This document shows positions 10,901-20,351 of a stretch of 64,000 nucleotides of DNA, piece by piece. The stretch comes from Clavaria fumosa (lineage: Eukaryota; Basidiomycota; Agaricomycetes; Agaricales; Clavariaceae), in the NCBI GenBank assembly GCA_951802425.1, contig OX637799.1, forward strand, positions 372,001-436,000. Direction: 5' to 3'. The notes beneath the pieces are model-generated. The model was not told the DNA's origin. It searched no databases and saw nothing but the letters and a program-made list of their open reading frames with translations. Each line of letters begins with the position of its first letter. The first letter of the stretch is position 1. The position numbers and the translations under genes are program-made.

Positions 10901-11230
10901 TGACAACAAGTGGGCTGGACCCTTCACCATTGAAGAAAAGGACCAGCAGTGTACTGGCTCAAGCTCCCCCAAGCATGGTGCATTCACTGGGTTTTCAATG
11001 AGGTGCTACTCACTCTGTATGTTGCCCCCTCTTTCCCTTCCCAAAACTTGCCTCCACCCCCACCCCCCATGATTGACGATGACCACTTGGAGTATGATGT
11101 GGAGGCAATTCTTGATGTCAAGAAGGTTGGATGGGGAGTGAAGTATTTGGTGAAGTGGTTGGGATACCTGGTGGAGGAGAACACCTGGGAACCTCATCAC
11201 AACCTCACTAACGTAATGCTGTTGCTCTGA
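7939..11230 (+). pseudogene. Pol remnant of old chromovirus
   Basis: Protease homology at 7939-8334 has NSG (Asn codon 7993-7995) where the catalytic Asp of DSG should be. RT homology at about 8420-9277 has YVND at 8981-8992 in place of Y-x-D-D, so the first catalytic Asp is lost. RNase H and the integrase zinc region follow at 9380-10143, ending in TGA. The integrase core is at 10205-10794, and the chromodomain at about 11080-11230 (KYLVKWLGYLVEENTWEP). Both Asp-to-Asn changes are GAY to AAY transitions. Many stops and shifts mean no function. The order shows it was once a complete chromovirus. Confidence 0.88.
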
Positions 11231-11301
11231 GACTTCTTCTAGCAACACCCCAACAAGGTGAAGTTGGCAGGTCGAGATGCCCAGCCTTAAGAGGGGGGTG
11301 A

Positions 11302-11620
11302 TGTCAGGATCACTTACATAAGCAGATGAGAGAAGCCAGGAAAGGATCATGAAAGAGTTGTGGGAAGATCATGGGCAAGTCACATGACCAGGATGGCTGA
11401 CAGATTAGGTAATCACACATCACGTGACCCAGGCCTGGTGCATCATGTGACACATGGGGTCCAAGTGTGGGAATGCTGGCAACACCTGAACTGTCCACTA
11501 TATATACTATGACTTTTCCTTTGTTGTACTTTTCCCCTTATGTTAGTATCATCATCATTGACCTTACATTAAGTTGTGTGAGCATGAGACTGAGTCTGAT
11601 ATGTGCTCTGGCACAACTAT
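11302..11620 (+). repeat. Putative 3' LTR of old element
   Basis: It follows a purine tract (AAGAGGGGGG, 11289-11298), starts TGTCAGGATC, and has a TATATATA-like box near 11500-11508 with an AT-rich start region after it. The right end is a guess from a CA near 11615. The partner LTR is not in the window, so the LTR status rests on position and the TG start. Confidence 0.5.
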
Positions 11621-12178
11621 TGCAACTATTACCATGGACTCCCAAACTGCCTCAAGGATGAGATCACTTGGGTTGGAAAACCAACCTCTCTCCCCATCCT
11701 ACAGAAATTATGCCAGGACATCAATGTGTAATATTGGAAATGCCAGGGAGAATGTTCCCACAACACACTGGCAAAATTGGACAACTCCAAGTCCTGCCAA
11801 AACAACAACTCTGGACAATCATCTGGAGGAAATGAGTCTGCCAACAAACCTGCCTTGGAAGGAGCATCAAGCTCCTCTGGATCTGCTTGAGAGCCTGATC
11901 CCACAATGGATAACAAGATTGGGAAAGACCAGAGGAATGGAAATGCTGCTTCAACAACAATTTGACAAAAAAGATGGTCAGCATAAATGTCAACCCTAAG
12001 GTCCAGGGCTTTTTGCATATACTGCAGTTTCTGCACAATTTCACAAAAAATTGTTTTGCCTAGTACATAGACTATATGAACTCTGATCATTTCTCTCCCT
12101 TTGTCATTGTGCCATACTTCCAGAGGCAACATTTAACTTCCATTGTGCTGGGTCACCAATTTGGTGGCAGTGTGGTTG
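11621..12178. other. CpG-free tract of unknown origin beside the old element
   Basis: This stretch contains no CpG and belongs to the same CpG desert as the relic. Both strands have long open frames (plus 11574-11999, 141 codons; minus 12132-11629, 167 codons), which is unusual by chance but helped by the loss of CG-containing codons. I recognise neither product. It is probably further transposon debris. Normal CpG content returns abruptly at 12179. Confidence 0.5.
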
Positions 12179-12353
12179 CGGCGCGTGACACATGTCGCAA
12201 ATTGCCCATCAGTCAAATTCATTCAGAATGAGGTGTAGTATGTCGAATCTGGCATAGGTTGGTAACCGTTGGTTCCAGACACTGCCCAGCGGCCGAACGT
12301 GTCATGTCTGGAACCAGGGGAAAAATCAAAACCCAACTCCCCCAGATTCCACC
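12179..12353 (+). promoter_or_regulatory. Upstream region of first DUF2235 gene
   Basis: 175 bp of normal-composition sequence between the CpG desert and the start codon. I see no clear TATA box. The promoter of the gene therefore abuts decayed transposon DNA. Confidence 0.4.
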
Positions 12354-14117
12354 ATGAGCTTCAGAGACGGACGCACTTTGGTACTTTGTTTTGACGGTAC
12401 TACCGAAAAATACTGCGAGAAAGCGAGTGGTATCTCCGTTCCTGCTTCTGCGTCGCATTTTTCTTACTGCCTCTTGACCAGAATTCGAACGTTGCGAAGT
12501 TTTTTTCTCTGCTTGACAAGGACGATTATACTCGCCAGTTATGTTATTACCAAGTGAGCTTCCTCCCCTCGAGGTGCTTCTTGAATCTTGTGACACGTCG
12601 ACTCTCAGGCTGGAATCGGGACCTACTTCAGCCCCGGAACTGTCAGACCTGTCTTTGATTACATCGCGAAAGTCGCCGACATGGGCATCGCGTGGTGTGC
12701 GTTGAATTGATCATGTCTCGGTCTATGTATCTAACTGTCAAACAGATCTCCCGGACCATGTAATGGACGGGTACAAGTTCCTCATGCAAAACTACAGAGC
12801 CTGTGACAAAATATGTTTGTTCGGCTTTAGTCGCGGGGCATATACAGCTCGCGCACTTGCAGGCATGCTGTGCAGGGTAGATTTTTTCTTGCTTTCGCGC
12901 ACTTTTCGCTTCTGACTTGCCTTCTGAGGAAGATAGGCCTTCTCTCTAGGGATAATTTTGAACAAGTCGGGTTTGCCTATTCCTTTTATGAACGGTCGGA
13001 CCAGAATAGCAACCAGTTGTGTGCCGAATTCAAACGCGATTACTGTAGGGATGTCAAAGTGGAATTCGTAGGGGTGTGGTACGTTTTCTTGTCCGCGTCT
13101 CATTACAAGGAATTCTCTGATGATTATCACATAGGGATACGGTGGCTAGTGTTGGGATAGTGTTGGGTCGTAACTTGCCCTTCACAGACTCTAACACTGC
13201 AGTCAAGACGTTCCGTCATGCCATGTCTCTTGATGAAGTACGCCAGAAACCATCTATGGTTTTGTTTCCTTACCAACACTTGTACCTGCAGTGCCGTTCC
13301 AGGTTTCGAGCTAATCAGTTTCATCGCACGCCGTCATCAAGAGATCACGTCCAGTCGTTCCCTGGTCCAAGTGTAACTGCACAGGAAGGTGGCGAGGCCG
13401 AGACAGACGTTCTAGAAGTCTGGTTCGCCGGTACACACTGTGGTGGGTAGTCCTTCCGTACCTCTTTACTCCGACAGAGTTGCTGAAATACATTTACTTC
13501 TTGTTCGAAATTGGCCGCAGATGTGGGTGGCGGCGTCCTACCCAACGACACGAAGAATGCGTTATCTTATATCCCATTGCGCTGGATGGTTCATGAGGTG
13601 ATGAAGAGCTCATGCGGGATCCTGTTCGACCAGGAGGCTTTGGTGCGTCAGGGCATCCCCGTCGAACCAACCGAGGAGGTCCGCCGGAAGGAGGAGATGC
13701 GGCTCAACACTCTTGATGCAAAGGAACCCATACACGATTTCTTACGGACCCCGGTGTGTTGCAACGAGCGTTCCCACTATGGTGATCCTTCTGACACCGG
13801 GCAAAATTAGCCGCGGTCTTTTTTGTGGTGGCCTTTGGAGATCGTGCCTATGCACTTCACTTGGCAAGATGCGAATGATCAATGGCACACAGAATACAAG
13901 TTCGTTTGTCGCTCCCATCCAAACGTTGTCATTGTGGGATTGATTGTTCTTTTTTTTCCTCTTACAAACGTACAGCATTCATTTCGGCAGAGGACGAAAT
14001 ATCCGTGACCCTTCTCCCAAATTCCACGTCGCCGTGAAGCAGCGCATGGACGACCCAACACTGAATTATTCACCAAAAGCGAGGTGGACCCCGGGTAGCG
14101 AAACTTACATTGAGTGA
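12354..14117 (+). CDS. DUF2235 alpha/beta-hydrolase-like protein, tandem copy 1
   Basis: DUF2235 (PF09994) is the catalytic domain family of Tle1-type phospholipases; in fungi its substrate is unknown. Seen: an N-terminal LVLCFDGT strand-loop, the nucleophile elbow [14 protein letters not shown] (about 12822-12863), and HCDVGGG with likely catalytic His/Asp, split by an intron ending at about 13520. Exons 1-3 are 12354-12422, 12482-12553 and 12609-12696; later exons join in frame to TGA at 14115-14117, so the gene looks intact. Intron 1 appears to use a GC donor. It is about 600 bp upstream of a paralog on the same strand. A hydrolase acting on lipid or ester substrates is likely, but no role can be assigned. 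Confidence 0.82.
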
Positions 14118-14696
14118 GATGTATTTCTGGATTAGAGAGCGAAGAGTACTTGATGTACGGACATTCCGGAAACTCCGTCCTTCGTTACCTTGCTCTAGCA
14201 AGGTTTCCAACGCTCATGTTATGTCTAGCATGTTCTTTGTTAGTGTTTGGTTTTTAAAGATTCTGTTGCCTCATTATGTCCAGACCAGTCACCAGTCATT
14301 ATCTGCTGTAGGAAATGACTAATTATTCTGAGCAAATAGGAGATGAGCAAGATGTGTGGAAGCACTGCTGTCTGTGATAACCACTCGGTCTATTTTGAGC
14401 GCGTGGGAGAAACCACTCAGTTAGGATAGTTAACCCCTTTTGATTATCATTCTGAATGTTTTGGCAAATGTTTTGGCAACATCATTCCGATAGTTGTCTC
14501 CGTCTCCGCAGAAACAGGAAACGCGTTGTTGCTAATCGGATTAACCCTGCCAACATTTTCCACGCATGGGGTTCTGATGCACGTTGTCAACTATGCGCGC
14601 CAATATGTTGAAGAGCGGCCCGAATTCCAATGATCGCATGATATAAGTAAGTCGCCTCAAATCCCACAAGGCAACTCCACCCCAGAAAACACCACA
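14118..14696. other. Spacer between DUF2235 paralogs
   Basis: 579 bp without a supported gene. It holds the 3' flank of copy 1 and the promoter of copy 2. A small direct repeat (AATGTTTTGGCAA, partly doubled) lies near 14455-14480. Confidence 0.6.
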
Positions 14697-16623
14697 ATGA
14701 GCGTCAGACAAGGGCGCACGCTCGTCCTCTGCTTTGACGGTACTACCAATAAATACAGTAAAAACGCAAGATATCTGTTTGCCTGTCCTGTGCTGCGTTT
14801 TCTTATGGTAAACCTTCGAGCAGAATACGAATGTTTCTAAGTTCTATTCCCTGCTTCGCAAGGACGACCAAACTCAGCAATTATGCTACTACCAAGTGAG
14901 TTTTCTACTTTTCGGATTCTCTTCACTATGACGTATCGACATTCAGGCCGGTATCGGGACCTACTTCGATCCTGGAGTTGTCCAACCTGCTTTTGACCTC
15001 CTTGGGAAAGTCGCCGACATGGCCATCGCATGGTGTGCGTATCTAGACTGATCGTGTCTAACTCTATATATCTGACTCACACAGATCTCTCGGACCACGT
15101 CATGGACGGGTATAAGTTCCTCATGCAGAACTATAAAGCCGGTGACAAGATATGTGTGTTCGGTTTCAGCCGTGGGGCATACACGGCTCGTGCGCTTGCA
15201 GGCATGTTGTACAAGGTGGATATCTCGAGCCTCCGAACATTCCTAGCGTCTGAAATCTCCGGTGTAGGTTGGCTTGCTCTCTAAGGACAATTTCGAGCAG
15301 GTTCCGTTCGCCTATAAGTTTTACGAACAAACGGACAAGGACGGCGATAAATTGTGCTCTGCGTTCAAGCGCGATTACTGTACGGATGTCCAACTCGAAT
15401 TTGTCGGGGTGTGGTGCGGCTCTTCGGTTCAGGTCTCGTCACAAGGGGTATTCCGATCTAACTGAGAGGGTGGTGCATAGGGATACGGTAGCCAGTGTTG
15501 GGATAATATTGGGTCGTGATTTGCCCTTCACGGACTCGAATACTGCAATCAGAACGTTCCGCCATGCCATGTCGCTTGACGAAGTACGTCAGAACCGTCT
15601 ATGGTCCTGTTTTCTTCTCAACCTTTGTGTCTGCAGCATCGTTCCAGGTTTCGAGCGAATCAATTCCACCGTACGTCGTCGCCAAGAGACCACAGATATT
15701 CTTCCACCTCATCCTACCACGTTTCAAAAGTAAGCCCAACAATGATCTCTCTTCTCTACTCCCTCAACCTGAAGATATGTAGACGCAGAAGAGATCGTCG
15801 TCGGTGTCCACAGTTCAATCATCCGTTGATCAAGCGAGCGAAACGGCGCAGGGCGATGCCGAATCTGGCATTCTGGAAGTCTGGTTCGCTGGTACGCACT
15901 GCGGTAAGCGAACTCCCTTCCTTTCCTCTATTCTAATAGTCTCAACGATTGTGAACAGATGTGGGTGGTGGTATCCTACCTACCAACACGAGGCGCGCGC
16001 TGTGCAACATCCCCTTCCGCTGGATGGTACGCGAGGTGATGAGGAGCTCATGTGGCATCCAATTCGACGAAGACGCATTGGTGCACCACAACATTCCGAT
16101 CGGACCTATGGAGGAGCACCGTCATACAGAGGAGCATCATCACCATTCGGTAGAGCACCGCCATAAGGAGGAGCGCCGCCGGATGGAAGCGCACCGTCAT
16201 AAGGAGGAGCTACGGCTCAACACGCTCGATGCGAGGGAGCCCATACACGATGACCTGTGGGCTTTGGTGCGTTGCAACAAGGTCTCCCACTGCGGTTGTC
16301 TCTCTGACACGGCAAATATCAGTGGCTATGTCTATTCTGGTGGATTTTGGAGATTGTGCCCATGCAGTTTATGTGGCAGGATGCAAAGGACCAATGGCAT
16401 TCAGAATACAAGTTCGTTCGTTCGTCACTCGCACTTAGCCTTCGGGACTGATTGTTGCTTGTTTTTCTCTGTTTCTTCCAGCATTCATCTTGGCAGGGGA
16501 CGAGATATCCATGACCCTGCCCCCAAATTTCACATCACAGTGAAACAGCGTATGGACGACCCCAACTTGGACTACTCGCCGAACGCCAATTGGATCCATG
16601 GTACTGAGACTTACGTTGAGTGA
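14697..16623 (+). CDS. DUF2235 alpha/beta-hydrolase-like protein, tandem copy 2
   Basis: Paralog of the upstream gene with the same fold markers: [22 protein letters not shown] (about 15160-15200) and HCDVGGG split by an intron at about 15904-15958. Exons 1-3 (14697-14765, 14824-14895, 14947-15034) have exactly the same lengths as in copy 1 (69, 72, 88 nt) and the same phases, so the duplication kept the gene structure. It has one more intron (about 15731-15780), absent from copy 1, and a His/Glu-rich insertion at about 16105-16215. The frame stays open to TGA 16621-16623. A serine hydrolase is likely; the substrate is unknown. The tandem pair suggests local amplification. Confidence 0.83.
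16105..16215 (+). repeat. Degenerate coding repeat (EHRHKEE-type)
   Basis: Imperfect 15-30 bp tandem units encode recurring E-H-R-H-x-E-E peptides inside DUF2235 copy 2. Copy 1 has only a short EEVRRKEE stretch at the same place, so the array expanded after or during duplication. Confidence 0.75.
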
Positions 16624-16910
16624 TAGTATTTACGTCATAAACAAGGCCACGCCGCCTCCTTTCTTCCGCCTTTGTATCTCCTCGAATTGTGTTTGCATCG
16701 TCTCGGATATGTGTGCCCAATCACAACCATCTGCTCACTCTGATGTAAAATCGCAAGCAAGCCGCGTGTTCTGATGTCTAGTATACATACTAGGAGTCAA
16801 ATGGTGAAATCGTGAAACCAAAGGCCAATTATGGAGTCAGATGATGCAAGGGTGGCCGAAAAAGTCGGTCACAGGGGGTAAGTGTGGGGTCGGAATAGCG
16901 GTGGTGGGGG
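16624..16910. other. Convergent intergenic region
   Basis: 287 bp between the ends of two genes that face each other (DUF2235 copy 2 and STE7). Nothing beyond presumed 3' UTRs is seen. Confidence 0.6.
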
Positions 16911-18452
16911 TCAAAAGGTGCTCGCCCATGCCTCCAGGTCAAAAGAGGACGTCTTGGCGCGGTCTATCCATGATGATTTCTTGCTCAGTACCCGGCATGA
17001 GCAAGCGTGAATAACCAAAATAGCTAAGAACCAACGTACGAGCAGGTCCTGCGGCGTCGACCGCCGGTCGGGATCCTTGAGCAAGCAGCTATCCACAAAC
17101 TCCTCCGCTTCCCTCAGAAAGCGCCCCTCTGGGGTCAGCCTCGGGGCAGGCTCGTTGACGATATGCTGCAGCAGCTCCAGGATGCTCATCGTCATGCCGC
17201 CGCCCTGCAGGCTGACGCCTTTGCTCTTGCGCCGGTCCTTCTTGGTCGACTTGGGCGGGCGCGGCGGCAGGTCCCTGACCGGTTTGAGGCTCGGGCGGCT
17301 GGGTGAGAGCGTGCCCTCCAAATCGGACAAGTCTGAGTCATCTGACCCGGAGTCGGAGAAGGGGAAACGGCCGAGGGCCAGCTCGATGAGAGAGATGCCA
17401 AGGGACCACACATCGGATTTCACAGTGTATTGGGCGCCCTGTATGCGCTCGGGCTAAAGCGGTGGGGACGTGATCAGGAACGCTGTATGGGGATAGAGAT
17501 GTAGAACAGAGCTTACGCTCATATAGGTCGAAGTTCCAACAAACGTGTCAGCGACGGAGTTGATGAGCTCTCCTGAAACACCGAAGTCGCATATCTTGAT
17601 CTCTCCTTTCGAGTTGCAGAGGATATTGGATGGTTTGATATCTGCGTTGCGTCAGTGGGAGTTGGAGGCTATGAGAATCATCAAAGCATTACCCCGGTGG
17701 ATGATGCGGTGAACATCGTAAAGGTAGGTCAAACCCTCCAACACAGCTAGTGCCACCTTCCCCACAACCTCAATATCAATGGCGCCGATTTTTTTGTAGA
17801 TGCCATCAAATGACCCCTTGTCCATGAACTCCATGCAGATACAAATCACTGGATCAGATAGAAAGGCACCGTAGAAGGAAACGATGTACGTAGAGTTGCA
17901 CTCGTGCATGATTTGCAACTCGCGTAGGATTTGCTTCCGAACAGAGGGCTTTGCATCAATGAGAACAATCTGAGGAAGACAATCAGGTCTCGCACCCATC
18001 CCAGATGGTAGATCTAGACGAACCTTCTTGGCCATGATGGTCTTCGAAGGCAGATGCTCCACCTTTTTGACGCTGCCACCGTTTCCTTGTCCGAGCTCTT
18101 GCAGTTCCTTCAAGTCTTCATTGCGTAGTTCGAATCGCGTTTTTGAGTTTATCTCAAGATTTGCTATTGTGTCCGACAAAGCGGTGTGATAGGTAATACG
18201 ACGCGCTGAGGCAGACCCAGCAGTAGGCGGAGCAGAATGTGCGCCGTTAGCGGCGGCTAAGAGGTTGCTGTCCTGGTCGGGTAGGGTCAACGCAGACGGT
18301 TCCTGAAGGGGTGGGGGTCTCTTCTTTTCAGCAACAATAGGAGCGTTGGAGAATGCGTTGGAGACATCAGGAGACGGCTGAGAGACATCCAACTGCAAGG
18401 CTTTGAAATTTCGCTTCTTCCGGATGGGGCTGGTCACCGCTACTTCTGGCAT
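16911..18452 (-). CDS. STE7: MAP kinase kinase, Ste7/Fuz7 type
   Basis: Dual-specificity kinase of the pheromone/filamentation MAPK cascade, activating the Fus3/Kss1-type MAPK. The N-terminus has a MAPK docking site (RKKR, then L-x-L, residues about 9-20). The kinase domain shows [22 protein letters not shown] (split by an intron 17692-17642), DFG, and the activation segment SVADT with phosphorylatable Ser/Thr. MSPERIQG is split by an intron at 17516-17454. A Ser/Pro/Arg-rich insert precedes the last lobe, as in fungal Ste7 proteins. The last intron (17039-16980) uses a CAAG acceptor. ATG 18452 is preferred over an upstream in-frame codon because the family starts just before the docking site. 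Confidence 0.9.
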
Positions 18453-18818
18453 TGGTATCTTAGAGAAACGTTGCAATTGGCAAAGATGTGAACTGTTGCT
18501 TTCACCACCGGTGGGGAAAGACGCCTCGCAAGGCGGCGAGACGGGGAGGAAGGCAACAAAGAGGCGCAAGCGAAGTGGTTGGTGGCTTTGGCTTTCGGCT
18601 CAGAGGATAAGGGCCATGAAAAGACACAGCCACAGCGACTTCTAAATTTGGCATCCATTTTATGGCAAAATACTCCTGATTTTTTGCCATGTATTCACGT
18701 GATTTTACGTGACGCCCGCCTTGCTGGTTTCAATTCAGGACGGCGCCGTAACTCTAGCAGCGCAGCCTTACGCGAGCCATGGCCGCCAGACTCGTGCGTC
18801 AGATTGCTCTCCACCACA
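18453..18818. promoter_or_regulatory. Divergent promoter region, STE7 / secreted protein
   Basis: 366 bp between two divergent start codons. A near-palindromic CACGTGATTTTACGTGA stretch at about 18697-18712 (CACGTG E-box plus a second ACGTGA) is the clearest candidate site. Confidence 0.5.
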
Positions 18819-19966
18819 ATGTGCTATGCTCTTGTCCTCATTGTTACCCTTCGCCTTTGTTTTCTTGCCTTGGCGGTACCAATGATCTGGTCAGAGTCGC
18901 CAGACGTGCAGGCCGTTCTTGAGACCCCATTGCATCCCGTAGTTCATAATTTAAGCCAGACGAAAGGGTGGGTAGACCCGCGGTTAGGCGGTGGTCGACT
19001 CTTGGATGTACGTCGACAATCCCGAATGATCTTCCAGCGTGGCTGATCCATGCCTGCAGTACGTCTATGGTGAGATTGGCGAACCGCTCAACATCATCAT
19101 ATCCGCTCGTTCAGATTCCTTCGTTCTCACCAGGAGCGGCCTTTATTTTTACGCCAAGTAATCTTACCTCATTTTGGTGTTTTCTCCACTGACTTGTAAG
19201 TTGAGGTCCATTGGATTCTCCGAAGAGTGTCTCAATCTGCATATGGGCGCTCGCCACAAGGCTGATCTCGGAGACGGCGCCGGTCAACAACTACAAGCCT
19301 TTCTCCTTCGCCAATGTATATTTTCGGGCATCCGGTGGTGGTGGGGTACATGTTGGGAAAGCATCGCGGGAGGCAATCATTTTAGAGCGTGGAAGCAGCA
19401 TAGCAGCGGCGCGTGGTTTCTTGCGTTCGTGGTCTCGCCATTTTCCATCACACTGTATGTTTAAGTGATTGCAGAGTCTCCATGGAGCAAGTGGGGTGGA
19501 TTTCTCCTGCGTATGATCTGCCAGCTGATATCACACTGATATCACACAGGACTTCAGCAAACATCACAATATCATTCCCGATGGATACAACGTTGGTCGC
19601 GACTGGCTCGTAGATCGCGCTAAGTCCTCAAGCCTAGATGGAAATCACTGGCGAGTCGAGATTGAATGGGAGACCGACCTACTGAGTCCCGGGAATCATG
19701 GTTCGCCTCAAAATCGCACCGCCCGTCTTTTGCTGATACATGTCACGGTAGATGTGAATCATAACATCACGCAGGACGGGAGAGTAGCTGTATTAACAGT
19801 ACATCGTACGTCCACACTTCCTGTCTATGCTCCTCTTCTCAGGGTCACATCAGGTGTCAATCAGCAGTTGATGGAGGACAGACTTGTCTCTGTGTCGAGT
19901 CCCGTCTTGACCATCGGGATATTTGCAGCCGTTTTCACTTTTTATTATGCATGCTGCTCCTGGTAA
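18819..19966 (+). CDS. Predicted secreted protein of unknown function, with microexon
   Basis: Six exons join in frame: 18819-19007, 19060-19157, 19206-19424, 19475-19490, 19550-19700 and 19752-19966, giving 295 residues. The N-terminus is a signal peptide (MCYALVLIVTLRLCFLALA). The body has KGWVDPRLGGGRLLD, a GEPLNIII segment, a Cys/Trp/His-rich GTCWES...GGNHFRAW block and IIPDGYNVGRDWLV. I take it to be a conserved Agaricomycete family without known function. Exon 4 is only 16 nt; with it the frame reads FLAVSMEQDFSKHHN without a break. The last exon ends in a hydrophobic stretch that could be a membrane anchor. An alternative intron from about 19810 would end the protein earlier. Confidence 0.72.
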
Positions 19967-20351
19967 TCCAAGCCGTCGATCCACTATGGCTAATTCTAAC
20001 GATAGTCACGATGCTAGATTCCATATCCAAATGACTTACCTATCAACAGTAATAGTAGAATATATACCGCACACGTTGCCCAAAGACAAGTCGAGTTCCA
20101 GCATGGGGTTTTCTTACGCTCGCGGCGCACAGAATGTAGGAGGGAGACTTGAAATTCAGCGCCCATGTTCCTGCAGTCGCTGTGTAAGACGACTAATACA
20201 TGCGCAAGCGAGCGACGTGATCTGTAGCCGACTCCGATGATCGGAATGAGGTCGCCGACGAAGTCTTGGTGAAACGCATACTGTACGACTAGTCACATAC
20301 CGTCGCGACGCAGGACGACCCGACCATCGTTTGGTTTTCAACCATATATAA
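19967..20351. other. Intergenic region upstream of AVL9
   Basis: 385 bp without a supported gene. It holds the 3' flank of the secreted-protein gene and a short promoter; TATATAAA near 20344 lies very close to the AVL9 start codon. Confidence 0.55.

Larger units (their letters stand above)
6410..11620 (+). mobile_element. Old, degenerate Ty3/gypsy chromovirus relic
   Basis: Fragments of protease, RT, RNase H, integrase and chromodomain occur in the right order but with many stops and frame changes. A purine tract at 11289-11298 precedes a TG-starting sequence at 11302 that looks like a 3' LTR. The RT fragment shares wording with the young element (LREEIA.GHV near the active site), so the two are related but separate families. 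CpG is almost absent: I count roughly 35-40 in over 5.7 kb. Its 5' LTR is not visible; it may lie left of the window, because the young element appears to have landed near its 5' end. The exact ends are uncertain. Confidence 0.85.

Noticed and set aside
18968..19192. In-frame TGA between exons 1 and 2 of the secreted-protein gene, seeming to break it
   Set aside because: A 52-bp intron (19008-19059) removes it and joins GGRLLD to YVYGEIGEPL in phase.
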